Of a stretch of DNA of 64,000 bases, positions 23,785-34,813 are shown in pieces (the first letter of the stretch is position 1; each line of letters opens with the position of its first letter). The stretch is from Chanodichthys erythropterus (taxonomy: Eukaryota > Chordata > Actinopteri > Cypriniformes > Xenocyprididae). The notes beneath the pieces were generated by a model. It did no database searches. It was not told the origin of the DNA and was given only the letters and a program-made list of their open reading frames with translations. The position numbers and the translations under genes are program-made. The stretch spans positions 25,811,282-25,875,281 of the forward strand of contig NC_090242.1 of assembly GCF_024489055.1 (NCBI RefSeq), written 5' to 3'.

Positions 23785-24648
23785 TTAAGCTATTTTGCTA
23801 GAGTCTCGTTTACAAAACCGTGTTCCACAATTCAGGGCATCTAGCCTCATTATGTCCATCTCACTTAGCTCAAAGTCAAACACCTTCGCGTTCTCCTGCA
23901 CTCTGCATGGCTGCGAGGACCGAGGCAGAACTGAGATGCCTTGCTGCACAGCCCACCTGAGGAGAACCTGGGCAGGGGTCCGACCACAGCTCCTCACAAT
24001 ATCCATTACCTCTGGCTCCCTAAGGAGAGCTCCTTTACCCAAAGAAGAGTAGGCCTGGAAATGAATGCCTGTCTCCATACATAAATCCCTCAGTTCCCTC
24101 TGGATCAGCTTCGGTTGACACTCTATCTGAAGGACCGCTGGGGGCACGCGACAACTCATGAGCAGCTCCCTAATGTGCTTTGAGGTGTAGTTTGAAACCC
24201 CTATGGCCTTGAATCGCCCGCTGGCATAGAACTCCTCTAGGGTGGCCCAGCTTTGCGCCCGATACTCTGAATGGCGAGAATCCCCTGGGTCAAGACCCTC
24301 CATCCCAGGCCAGTGCACCAGATAGAGGTCAATGTATTCACAGTCTAGTTGTTCCAGACTCCTCAGGCAGCCTTCCTTTGCCCTCGGCCCATGGTCTAAT
24401 GGGGCAAGCTTACTGATGATGAACACATCTTCACGGCTTAGATCATACTTGGGCAACAGCTCTTTGAGGACTTGCCCTAGATGTGCCTCATTTTCATAGA
24501 CAGCACCCGTGTCAAAGGCTCGGTATCCTGCTTGAAGAGCAGAGCTGACAGACCACTTCAGCTGCTCATGGTCCTGTAGCTTGTAGGTGCCTAAACCCAA
24601 AAGTGGCATCTGCACTCCTGACATCAGTGTTACTGATGGTACTATCAT
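23785..24648 (-). CDS. Aldo-keto reductase, NADPH-dependent (287 aa)
   Basis: Cytosolic TIM-barrel enzyme reducing aldehydes or ketones with NADPH. The N-terminus MIVPSVTLMSGVQMPLLGLG is the standard AKR first strand. The catalytic tetrad is complete: Asp46 and Tyr51 in FDTGAVYENE, Lys80 in IISK and His112 in LVHWPG. Cofactor-site motifs are present: GVSNYT near residue 155 and LPRSS followed by RVQEN near residues 240-255. At 287 residues it is shorter than mammalian AKR1 enzymes (about 320) and nearer the prokaryote-like glyoxal/methylglyoxal reductase type found in fish and invertebrates, so the substrate cannot be fixed. The CDS is intronless. Just upstream, the acceptor TTTTTCAG (exon from 24671) and a donor at 25642 suggest a non-coding first exon. 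The ATG chosen is the first in frame and gives the canonical N-terminus. Confidence 0.95.
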   Translation of the reverse strand: MIVPSVTLMSGVQMPLLGLGTYKLQDHEQLKWSVSSALQAGYRAFDTGAVYENEAHLGQVLKELLPKYDLSREDVFIISKLAPLDHGPRAKEGCLRSLEQLDCEYIDLYLVHWPGMEGLDPGDSRHSEYRAQSWATLEEFYASGRFKAIGVSNYTSKHIRELLMSCRVPPAVLQIECQPKLIQRELRDLCMETGIHFQAYSSLGKGALLREPEVMDIVRSCGRTPAQVLLRWAVQQGISVLPRSSQPCRVQENAKVFDFELSEMDIMRLDALNCGTRFCKRDSSKIA

Positions 24649-24670
24649 TTTTATATTGCAAAAATTCAGC

Positions 24671-25642
24671 CCTGAAAAACACTAAAAACAGGAAAACAGT
24701 GTTTTTATTTAAAGAAATTTGGCAACTGTTTTTTTGTAACTAGTCAGTCAACGTAACATTAAAGCTCATAAAGCTTGTATGGAAGCTTGTTTCTATCACC
24801 GAATAAAAAAAGGTAACTGACTTTTTATCTCCCAATTCTGAGAAAAAAAAGTCAGAATTGTAAGATCAAAAAAAAAAAAAAAAATCAGTTACCTTTTTTA
24901 ATCTCACAATACTGACTTTTTCTCCGAATTGTGAGATAAAGTCGCAATTGCGAGTTAAAGTCAGAATTGAGGGATAAAGTCGCAAGTTAGAATTAAAAGA
25001 TTTTTTTCCCCCTCAGAATTGGACTTTATAACATGTAAATGTGACTTTATATGTAGTTATTCTAACATTCTAACATCTCGCAATTCTGAGAAAAAAGTCA
25101 GAATTGTGACATTAAAAAAGGTAACTGAATTTTGAGATGAAAAGTCTTAATTTTTTTTTTTCATGGCAAAAACAAGCTTCAGTCGTTTCAAAAGAAGACT
25201 GAGTTAGATTTTAATTAAAAAATTAAAAGGTAAAAAAAAAAAAATACATGGATGAACCCTAACATGCATTTAGAAAATAAATGGCTGAATTTATTTCATA
25301 CAAACATTCTGAGGTAGATTTATATTCACTGGACATTGCTTGAAGGTTAAATTTAAGTTTGTGTGTTCAAATTTGATAACCTTTAAAGACTGACTATACT
25401 GCTTGAGGGTCATGAAGGTTAATAACCAAACACATAGGCTAATCTTGACATTATGCTAAGAATAATGAAACTATTACCATAATGACCTAGTTGTTTCAAA
25501 TATATAAAAAAATGACAACTGACCATACGTAAAAATAATATCAGAATCTTAGAAATGCTTTCAATTAGTTTTGCATATTGCTATATACACACACAAATAT
25601 TTTGTGTTTTAAGTTTTCGATGTTTATAAGTTTATACTCACG
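24671..25642 (-). other. 5' UTR intron of the aldo-keto reductase gene
   Basis: On the minus strand an exon ends GACGTGC|GTGAGT (last exon base 25642), and an acceptor GTGTTTTTCAG precedes 24671, 23 bases before the ATG. Seen as splice-site pairs only, without transcript support. Confidence 0.5.
24803..25160. repeat. CAATTCTGAG/AGTCAGAATTG palindromic repeat
   Basis: Repeated short words (AAAAAGTCAGAATTG, TCTCACAAT, AAAAAGGTAACTGA) occur in both orientations with poly-A runs between them. This is a low-complexity foldback inside the reductase 5' intron. Confidence 0.75.
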
Positions 25643-25760
25643 CACGTCTGGAACGTCAGAACGCTGTTCGAATTCAAACAGAAAGCGCGCCAAAACGCCA
25701 AAGGATCCGCGTGCTCCAACAGCACGTGACGTCACACATTCGCTGGAGCTGTTTCCTAAA
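25640..25760 (-). promoter_or_regulatory. Promoter region with overlapping E-box and CRE
   Basis: Contains CACGTGACGTCAC at 25723-25735, in which an E-box (CACGTG) overlaps a full palindromic CRE (TGACGTCA). The neighbourhood is CpG-rich (GCGCGCC, GGATCCGCGTG). It lies where the first exon of the aldo-keto reductase should start. Binding by bHLH-ZIP or CREB/ATF factors is inferred from the motifs. Confidence 0.5.
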
Positions 25761-25919
25761 ATGGGGTGATGGGTGCAGGGTTTGTTTATGGGCAGTGGAG
25801 GGCGTATTTTGACGCGGTGGTAATTTGCATGATCAGACTCTTGTGTGTGGTGCGCACGCGGAAATTGGGGCAGAGGTGACTGCAGAAAAAAGCTGTGCAA
25901 TGAGGCAAACAAATCCACG

Positions 25920-28517
25920 ACACAGGAATATGATTAAATAACCATCATTTTGCCTTTATTCACAAACATTCTCAAAATATATGAGAAATTAGCATTAATG
26001 AGCATTAAATAAATTTAATCAAATTATCTGCATAAAAGCAACATTTTTTGCACTCACATATACACTGCAAGGATAGTGGAAAAACCGTCACAGTGAAACT
26101 GACACACAGTGAAGTGCTAAATCACATAGGAGCACTTTATTATTTTTATTTTTTTTTGATAACTTCTTTTTGGTGTTCTTCTCATGATTAAGTTATGGAG
26201 ATTATGGTTTGGAACTCAGCTACTTCTTACCTGGTGCTCTTCGGTGTTCTCTTATACAAACAGACCAGACCTTAACCTCTCACAAGTGCACATTTGATCT
26301 GCTGTCACAGGAAATCCTACTGAGCAAATGATTCACTCTGTTGTCCACATTCAATTCTTTATCAGAATCAAATACAATAACTTTATTCATTTTTATTTGG
26401 GTCATTCTCAGGAAACTGCACCATGTGTGTTATAACTTCCCAGGAAAGAGGTTATAAATAAACTTGAAAATGTATTTATTTTTACCTCCTAGCCACCATA
26501 AAGGACGGCCCGCGCCACACTATTCAAATGAGTGGTTAATACAGGTTTTCAGCTGAACACTACCTTTGTTATAAACAGGTGGTTACAGCATTGCAAAACA
26601 CCAGAAGTTGAACTCTACATCTGTGCACCATTTAAACCCAAAATAATTGAAGTTTGGAATTTATACAGGCCTGTATAAATTGAAGGTCAGTGCAAATATA
26701 AAATTATGAAAGGAATGAAGGTCAGTTAAATCATTTTTACATTTTACAAAACAGAAGGATTTTAAGGAAAAACATTTTATATAAATCTAGACAGTAAAAA
26801 CATTTAAATTTAAATAAAATATATTTGTTTATTCTACATAACTTGAAACTGATATTCTGATGTAGGAAAACATTTAGATCAATCAAAATCTATTACACAT
26901 GACCTGACCAAGTTCAGTACCTCATTATACCAATATTAAACCACAAACTTAGCACACAAATGATAGTGTTACCTGAAAATAACCCTAATGTCTACATAGT
27001 CTGGTTCATAGTTTCTCTTGTACTTTTAATTATATTTTTACTCTATTTTATGACTTTAAAATCTTGAAATGCTCTTCAACATTTTTTTTTTTCATTCAAG
27101 TGAAAGGCAACTAATAAAACTGTGCAAATAAGCAACTTTCGATTCCTCAATCTATTGGCAACAGGCGAGTAAACACTAATGGATAATGTATCGTTTATTA
27201 TTCCCATTAGAAACACTTTGTATGAGAGGTTATAAGCTGATGACTGAGCATTTTAAGTTCACGAGGCCTGTAGTGCACTGCATTTTGTTCTCCCCCAAGA
27301 AAACCATAGAAGCATTTAGTTCAGCAAAGACATTCTTTGATACTTTTTTGATTTAACTTTTTACTTATTTTGATGATGGTATGACCTTGTATTAAACTAA
27401 TGATATTAAACATTGAAGCTTAAAATAATAAACTGAAATAGTTTATTAAGTGTAAAAAACGTTCCGCCTCTTGAAAGAGCTGATGATAGAGATAACTGTA
27501 CAAAAGTGTGTGGCTGTGGCTCTACTGAACAGCTAGGAAGAAGGAGGGGGATTCACACTTTATAGCCACTTGACAAGACATCATCTGCACTGACAATCAG
27601 AATGAAGTGTTGAACTATTCTGATATCACCAATGAAAAAACAAAAACCAAAACAAGTCAAACAGGCTATGCTAGTACACAAATACATTCAATAACTTTAA
27701 CGTGCAACATGTCAAAGAGAACAAAAGTCCAAACAATCCAGCTTGAAATACTACTTACCTTCACTTTTAACTCACCCATCCTGATGAACCACACAAAGCT
27801 TCTACAGTCATTCAAAACAAAGCATTAAACATTCATTCATCTTGGCCAGGGGTCATTGTTGAACAAAAAGACAAAGTGGCTGTAATTTACTGAGGTTTAT
27901 CTCAATGCCTTTGGCCTTTTGTATGAAGGGTTCAAGCGGAAAGTGCAGTTTTAATACGAATCTATTTGGCACTTTACTTCACACATGAGAGATCAAATCA
28001 AAGGACATTTGTATTACACGAATAATAACGTGTCCGAGTGAGACATGAGGTAGAAATTAAAGAGACTCAGTTAAAAACGAGTGACATGAAAAGCGTTGCG
28101 TCTAAATCAGTCGAAATTTTATTCAGGCGGCAAAATGACAGCGACTGGTAGAACATGAATCTGCTTTCATAGGTTTAAATCAAAACAAGCATAAGTTTCG
28201 AACCTGCTCGAGTGGACAATATGATAAAGAGCGGTTTCGGATAAACAGTCGAGAAAACAGGCTTTTTACAAACGTACATTTTAAACAGAGGTGTACGCTA
28301 ACAATAAGCAAACAGCAGTAGTACAAGTAGGACAGGAAACAATATTGAGAATTCAGTAATATTTTCAATCACAAGCACGTCCATTATAATGTGATGCCAA
28401 AATAAGTCTCTAATCTTTAAAAACTTTCTGAGTCTGCGGAGTCGGGCAAATCAGCTATTTGTCTAATACAACGTGATCTCGAAATACAGTGTAGAATAGA
28501 TTCAGCGTTGTTTTTAA
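25920..28517. other. AT-rich intergenic region
   Basis: About 2.6 kb with no recognisable exon and notably few repeat-family elements compared with the rest of the window. It may include part of an extended 3' UTR of the RNA-binding protein gene: another TTTATT (AATAAA on minus) lies at 28118-28123. Confidence 0.5.
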
Positions 28518-28523
28518 TTTATT
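28518..28523 (-). terminator. Possible polyadenylation signal of the RRM gene
   Basis: AATAAA on the minus strand about 0.9 kb past the stop codon. The intervening 28530-29432 would be the 3' UTR; it contains a GC-richer segment at 28525-28640. Other candidate signals exist further left. Confidence 0.4.
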
Positions 28524-29432
28524 AGGCGGTCGGCGGCTGGTCGGTCATTCGTTTCCTTTGACCGATGGTCCTAGGATGCGGCAGCGGATCCGAAAGTTGA
28601 GCGGCTGGTGGATGCGATGTACTCGGTTAGCCGGTAGGATGGGATTGGTTGATCAGTCAGATAGCATAGAGCTCCGCCCACAACCACCTCTTTACCCATT
28701 TTCCTCTCTGTTCCTTCCCACTGGTCTCACATCCAACATCTAACAACATAGCAAGTTAATTTGCAAGTAAAAAAAAAAAAATTATAAAATCAAAAACAAA
28801 ATAAAAAAATACAGTATTAATATAATTTAGTTACGAAGACCAATAAGGAAAATTCTAAATATCTCCAAATTAACTTGTCTCACTCATGCAAAACATAATG
28901 ACAAAACTTGAATATTTCTAAATACCAAAGAGAAAAAAAAACAAAACAAAACTGTTAAACATTTAACACGACCAATTTCCTGTTGGGTAGGCTATGCAAG
29001 TTTAAAATATGCAAAAAAAATATATTTATATTTTTTCCCCCCCAAGCGATTCTTTTGTATTTAGTGCATGCCAGAGTAAAATGAACTAAAAATATGTAAG
29101 ATTTGATTGTACAAAAAAAAACAAAAAAAAACAAAAAAAAAAAATACTCAAACCGATATGGCTGGCAAATATAGTACATCATAACATGCTATAAAACTCA
29201 GGTGCATTTAACTTCCTATTTGCCGTTCCTTCATCGGGCGGAGGTAAATCTATTAGTTAAATGAGTACAGTATTAGCTGATTGACCCGTTATCTAAAATA
29301 GCTACAACTATCACAGAATATTACCCAAAAAAAAAAAAAAAAAAAAAATTCACCCCTAACTCCCTGAAGTTACGTCCCTCTTAGATTACTTGGCTCCTCG
29401 ATAATAAAAAAGGGACGGACAAACTTCAATGC

Positions 29433-30431
29433 TTAGTAGCTACGGCTGAAGCCATTGCTGTACTTGTCCTCCATATAATCATCCTTATCAAAGCCTGAGC
29501 CGAGAGAGTAGCGCTGATAGTGGGAGGAAGGAGCGGCGGCAGGGGGAGGGGGTGCTGAGCTAGCGCCATTGCGGGCGAAACCGCGGGCGAAGCCGGCAGA
29601 AGAGGGTGGAGGGGGAGGCGGAGGCAGGAGAGAGCGGCGACCGCCGAGAGGGCTGCGCTCACGGTAGTAGCGCCCGGCGAGAGGCGGCGTGACTGGTCGC
29701 TGAGGGGGCGGAAGGCGCCGCTCATATGGATCCCGCTCGTAAAAACGTGGGGATGGGGCAGCGTACGGGTCGTGGCGAAGGCCCCTCTCGTACACTTCGC
29801 GCTCGTAGTAGGCGCGGGGCGGCGGCGGTGGGAGAGGAGGGGGTGGAAGTCGGCCACGGGGCGGATAGTAGTCACGGGGCGGCGGGCGTGGGGGCAGAAA
29901 GTGAGGATGATGGTGTGGGTGAGGTGGATAGTGATGTGGGGGAGGAGGAGGATAATAGTCATCCCCTCGGCCGTTTCTGGATGGGTTACTGCGTGAGAGG
30001 GACACAAAGATCTTTTGGCCCTCCAATTTGGAGTGGTTAAGCTCTGAAATGGCCTCCAGAGCCTCGCTTTCCCTCTGCATGTGAACGAATGCGTAATTCT
30101 TCACGATGTCACACTCCACCACCTTGCCGAACGGCTGGAAGAGCTCCTTGATTTTGGCAGCGGTTACTCCTTCGGGAACATTGCCCACGTAGATCTTGGT
30201 GGCATTGCGTACCTTGGTGGTGGCATACTCGACGGTGATGCGCGAACCGTTGACCTCGTGCTTGTGCAAAGCCGAGACGGCCTTTTGCGCCGCTTCTTCC
30301 TCATCCATGTGCACGAAGCCATAGTTTTTCAGAATATCACAGTCAGACACAGCGCCATACTTCTCAAACAAAGCACGGAGCTCGTCTTCGGTGGTCGCTG
30401 AAGCTACATTGCCAACAAATATCTTCACCAT
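29433..30431 (-). CDS. rbm14b: Two-RRM RNA-binding protein, RBM4/RBM14 family (332 aa)
   Basis: Nuclear RNA-binding protein expected to act in splicing and transcription co-regulation. RRM1 spans about residues 3-70 (RNP2 KIFVGN, RNP1-like NYGFVHM) and RRM2 about 79-146 (RNP2 KIYVGN, RNP1-like NYAFVHM), the tandem arrangement of RBM4, RBM14 and Lark. The CCHC zinc knuckle of RBM4 is absent, which favours RBM14. From residue 157 the chain is low-complexity: Pro/His/Tyr-rich, then Arg-Tyr-Glu motifs (YERDPYERR, YYRERSPLGGRR), poly-Pro runs and a Tyr/Ser-rich tail ending GFSRSY. The symbol is by resemblance to zebrafish rbm14b and is less certain than the family. The coding region is one exon; the ATG at 30431 (context CCAAAATGG) is chosen over an in-frame upstream ATG that would add seven residues before the RRM. 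A GC-rich antisense ORF here is a shadow. Confidence 0.92.
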   Translation of the reverse strand: MVKIFVGNVASATTEDELRALFEKYGAVSDCDILKNYGFVHMDEEEAAQKAVSALHKHEVNGSRITVEYATTKVRNATKIYVGNVPEGVTAAKIKELFQPFGKVVECDIVKNYAFVHMQRESEALEAISELNHSKLEGQKIFVSLSRSNPSRNGRGDDYYPPPPPHHYPPHPHHHPHFLPPRPPPRDYYPPRGRLPPPPLPPPPPRAYYEREVYERGLRHDPYAAPSPRFYERDPYERRLPPPQRPVTPPLAGRYYRERSPLGGRRSLLPPPPPPPSSAGFARGFARNGASSAPPPPAAAPSSHYQRYSLGSGFDKDDYMEDKYSNGFSRSY

Positions 30432-30511
30432 TTTGGACGGGAAGAACAGCAAAGCGTTTTGGGATCAGTCTTTGGTTGATTTGCACGTGCAAGGTTTCAA
30501 ACAATGAAGTT

Positions 30512-31656
30512 CCTATGAAGAAAAACAAAGTCAAATAAACAGGCAAAAACTATATGTACTTTAGTTTAAATATTACAAACGCAAAACGGGAGAAACCACA
30601 ACTTCCCTGCTGCCATGAAGCATTTTTTTCTATCATTATTTAATAATTAATGGTCTCTAATACTTGAATCATATATCAAGAATTTTTTTTTTTTTTTTTT
30701 TTTTTAAGTTATAGATGTTCAAAGGATAATTCACTAAGTTTCACATTTGGTTCCTAAAAAAATCTATTGGGGTTTATACATTCATATCAATTATTTTGCT
30801 ATTATAGCAAAATAATGGATTTATTTTACGGCCGTCTAATTCTACCTTAGTCATCCCATTTATTGGGATGTTTAAATTCATGAATATAAAACGTAAATTT
30901 ACTCTATGTAGAGACAATCCAAAGACAGAATATCAGCACAATGCTACACAACTACGTTATTTAGCAAATTAAGTAATTAATAAAGCATGAAATATTCACA
31001 ATGAAGTTAAATTAAGTTGAAATAATTATAATTATTACATAGCCCTATGCTAAACGATACGGTTTAACTGCCACGCTGCACAATGGACAGCTAAACGCGA
31101 CTGACTAATAAGAATCAAGTATTTCAGAGCGTACGTAGCATAGCATGAACATAATAGTTTCACTTTCAGGCTATCTAAAATAAGTCGATTTCAAACACGG
31201 TTCGCGGTCTATTTTGATCTTGATTATGTGGTCAACATGAATCTGGCTTAATGTCCGATGAAAACTGTATCTTCAACCTCTTTTTTTTAATCAAATCGAT
31301 CAACTGCATCTCAATCATGCAATGCTATCGTGCTAACGCTATTAGCCACAGACTAAGGAAATAGCATTAGCTGGAAAATTCCAGCAAGGCAAACCTGTAC
31401 AAGTCGTTACGAACCAGTAACAATAGCCAACAAAAGAAACTCACGTTGTAAAATAAAATAAATGCGATTAAATTGCGATATTCTCGGTTCACATGAGGAC
31501 GACGCTTAGTATAGGAGAGAATTTCGGACAACGGCGTGAATACATTTTCTGAATTATGGTCAGTTAAACGGTCTTGTCGTACTTCTAATACACTTAACGA
31601 GTGAAATGCCTAAGATATTTAAAGTCTCTTATTAAATGTAATCTTTAAAACTCACC
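30512..31656 (-). other. 5' UTR intron and first exon boundary of the RRM gene
   Basis: On the minus strand GTTTTTCTTCATAG precedes position 30512, and a donor TTTGAAG|GTGAGT ends an upstream exon at 31656. The intron is about 1.14 kb. The non-coding first exon and promoter would lie at about 31656-31790. Confidence 0.55.
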
Positions 31657-31899
31657 TTCAAAGCGCAACTATGCCGAAGACATGAGCTAGCTCACTGATA
31701 ATGGATGATGACGGAGTCGATGCCTCGTTTGAGGTTGGGGGAGGGTTACATGAGCGGTAAGCCGTCTAGAGTTGCGCCTCCTACCGATTGACCCCAGTTA
31801 GTGATGGCAAGTCCAACTCACTTCCGGTTCTTTCAAACAGTTTGTCACGGAATCATTTTGAGCCAGTTTTTTTTAATTGGTTCAAAATGATTTACTATT

Positions 31900-32079
31900 A
31901 CGCAACAGGCTTATTCGAGATGCATCGGCGCTACGCAGACCGATCGGCGTATGACATTAAAATACCGCGAGAGCGTTAGGAGAGCATACTGGTGCTTTTA
32001 AATCACTCTCGCGGTACTTTGATTTAATACGCTGATCCGTCTGCGCAGCGCCGATGCATCTCGAACAAGCCTTTTGCGT
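31900..32079. repeat. CpG-rich palindrome
   Basis: ACGCAACAGGCTTATTCGAG on the left pairs with CTCGAACAAGCCTTTTGCGT on the right, and the pairing continues through GATGCATCGGCGC and ATACCGCGAGAG towards the centre. It could form an approximately 80-bp stem. Confidence 0.85.
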
Positions 32080-32185
32080 TATCACGTGGTCCCTGTCATA
32101 TCTGCATGGTCTATGATTACGTGCTGTAAAATGTTGCAGTGTGTTAAATGGTGTAACTGAAACCGTAAACATAAGTTATTTGATA

Positions 32186-32870
32186 TTAAAGGATTAGTTC
32201 ACTTTCAAATAAAATTTTCCTGATAATTTACTCACCCCATGTCATCCAAGATGTTCATGTCTTTCTTTCTTCAGTCGAAAAAGAAATTAAGGTTTTTGAT
32301 GAAAACATTCCAGGATTTTTCTCCTTATAATGGACTTCGATGGCCTCCAAATGGTTCAAGGTCAGAACGACAGTTTCAGTGCAGCTTCAAAGGGCTTTAA
32401 ACAATACCAGACAAGGAATACGGGTCTTATCTAGCGAAACGATCGGTCATTTCCTAAAAAAATACAACTGTTTGTGCTTTATATAAACAGATGATCGCCT
32501 TGTACGGGTTTCCGCTTTCCGCATACTTCAAAACGCTGTATGTCCTACGCCTTCCCTATTCTACTAACGGAAAAAAACGAAACTGCCGCTGCGTTCGTTC
32601 CGTAGGACATACAGCGTAAGCGTTTTGAAGAATGCGGAAAGCGGAAGCACATACAAGGCGATCATCTGTTTATATAAAGCACAAACAGTTGTTTTGTTTT
32701 TTTTTTTCCCGAAAATGACCAATCGTTTTGCTAGATAAGACCCTTATTCCTCATCTGGTATCGTTTAAAGCCCTTTGGAGCTGCACTGAAACTGTCATTT
32801 TGACCTTCAACCGTTTGGAAGCCATTGAATTATCAGGAAAATTTTATTTAAAAGTGGACTAATCCTTTAA
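32186..32870. repeat. TTAA foldback MITE (family 2)
   Basis: Left end TTAAAGGATTAGTTCACTTT; right end AAAGTGGACTAATCCTTTAA. The interior words GATGTTCATGTCTTTC and CTAGATAAGACCC recur in the copy at 57125-60478. Non-coding. Confidence 0.9.
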
Positions 32871-32989
32871 TCTCAGTACATTTGTAACATTTCTAGTGTA
32901 ACTTACCTTTCTCCTTTTTTTACGTGAAAATCACTTGAACCGTTTTCTGATCTCGGAATAACGATTCGTTCACAAATTGGACATCACTA

Positions 32990-34428
32990 TCCCAGATGTG
33001 CACATGACGTGTTGCATCCGGAGTATTTTTTTCTTTCCTTCCTATGATTGTTTAGCTCAGTTTACAACAAAATTCCCAAGTTTTTGAATTAGACCTCTAT
33101 GTCCAAATTTATCTTAAAACTTTGTTACTTCTCTATCCCCTTAGAGCACTGTCATTTTCACATTTTATATATTCATTCATTCAATAATCTATATAATTAC
33201 TGCATATCAGCATTCCAAGTGAGGCTAAACAATTTATAAATGTGTATTAATACTCTTTTTTTCCTAACACAAAGAAACATTTTAACAACTTAAAAGGAAT
33301 AGTATCATAAACCAAGATTGATTATCACTTTAAAAATTAAAAATAGGCTATATCTTTAACATCTGTAATTAACACATTTAAATTAAAACATGTAAAGATA
33401 TTAAATCAGATTAATAACATCTGCTACTATTTAAAGTACATTATCTGTTAAGCATCTTGTAATGTTAAATGTAATTGTTAAATGTAATTAATGAAAATGT
33501 TACCCTACAAAAAATAAATAAATTCCACTTTAATTAGTAAAAGACTTTCCTAAGTTCCTTTCCAAGTGCTCTCAGGTGGAAATGTTTTAGAAAGTAAATA
33601 GTTTTATTTGTATTCCACACTCTTTAAATCAATTAAAGAACAAAAGCATATTTCAAATGTTGCTTGAAGGTGAAACAAAAGGAAATAATACACTAAAATA
33701 AAAAGAATATCGTTCATAAACAACTGAACACAAATCATCCAACATCTGGTTTATTCATATAATAATATCAATAATTATCTTCTCCAGAGAAAGGCAACGA
33801 AACACATACTTATTCCAGTGCAGCAGATTGGATCCAACCAGCAAGTCTTAATTACACTACAATCCACCAATAATTACTTAATTGGCCCTTAATTAGTTTC
33901 AGATATATAACCCCTGCAATAGAGGGAAAAAACAAAAAACAAAAAACTAATTGTCTGGGCATTGAGTGCTAAGAGGTGATTCACCTCCAGTGCACCGAGG
34001 GTTCAAGTCAACACTTCCATTTCAGCTTGAATAAGACACTGTACTGTGATGTAGAAATGGGGCAGAGGTTATGGATTAGCTACCACAGCATTGGCGAGAT
34101 CAGAACCGATCAGAGCATAAGTGAATATGAAAATTCGAATTATGGCTCTACTGAATGTGCCTAGCCATTTGGGTCTCGATTTTTTTTTGTACATTCAGAG
34201 CATTAAAACCGTGAATCTCTCCATCTCTGCTCATCACAGCTAACCTGGAATTGGAAGTAAGATCAAGTAACGTGGTTTAGTTTACCATTGTTTGTGTTTG
34301 GGGATGAACAAGGAATAAGGACCAGGGTATGGGGGGAGTTAGCTACAGCTTTCCATGACAGTAGCTGGTTTGCATTCGTAGAAAGAAAAAAAAAAAAAAA
34401 AAAAAAAGTCGCTGGCAAACAATTCCAG
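32990..34428. other. AT-rich intergenic region
   Basis: Between the element upstream of the RRM gene and the mark2 3' end. No gene or repeat family recognised; a 22-bp poly-A tract lies at about 34386-34407. Confidence 0.5.
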
Positions 34429-34434
34429 TTTATT
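34429..34434 (-). terminator. mark2: Possible mark2 polyadenylation signal
   Basis: AATAAA on the minus strand, 380 bases past the mark2 stop codon. The UTR between is repeat-free. Alternatives further left cannot be excluded. Confidence 0.45.
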
Positions 34435-34813
34435 AACGCCAAAATCTTCTTGCGCTTTATAAACTCTTTCTGAACTGAGGACAATTGTGAGGTCTAAGAA
34501 AAACCACAACATTTGAATGAAACTGCCAAAAATAAAGATGACAACAAAGTATTCAAGGAGGGTGAGAAAGGAACAGAAAACCCAAACCAAGACAGAACAC
34601 CTCCCCCAAAAAATAAACCCCCTGAAAAATGTCTATATGCACAAATGTCCCCCATGAACCTGTCTTACACCTTTCCCCCTTTTCAGCCTCAAGACTCTTC
34701 ATTGCTGCTGTAGAGCTCACAAATCCAATGATTTTCCTCACAGTGCCTCCTCACACCTAACATAAGGGCTCCAGCCATTCCTCAAGCTCTTTTCCACAGA
34801 AACATCGACTTCC

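Larger units (their letters stand above)
31799..32989. repeat. TAGTGATGxxCAA inverted-repeat element with two nested foldbacks
   Basis: Left end TAGTGATGGCAAGTCCAA; right end TTGGACATCACTA is its inverted copy. It lies just upstream of the RRM gene's presumed first exon and contains the CpG-rich palindrome at 31900-32079 and a TTAA MITE at 32186-32870. Confidence 0.75.

Noticed and set aside
24803..25160. Repeated GTCAGAATTG words as a CRISPR-like or regulatory array
   Set aside because: The words are irregularly spaced, occur in both orientations and are separated by poly-A; this is a eukaryotic low-complexity foldback.
27607..27828. 73-codon plus-strand ORF between the reductase and RRM genes
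   Set aside because: No domain, low-complexity Thr/Lys composition, no promoter or splice context.
29426..30007. 193-codon minus-strand ORF rich in His, Pro and Ala overlapping the RRM gene
   Set aside because: It lies in another frame of the same strand over the proline-rich tail; composition explains it and it has no domain.
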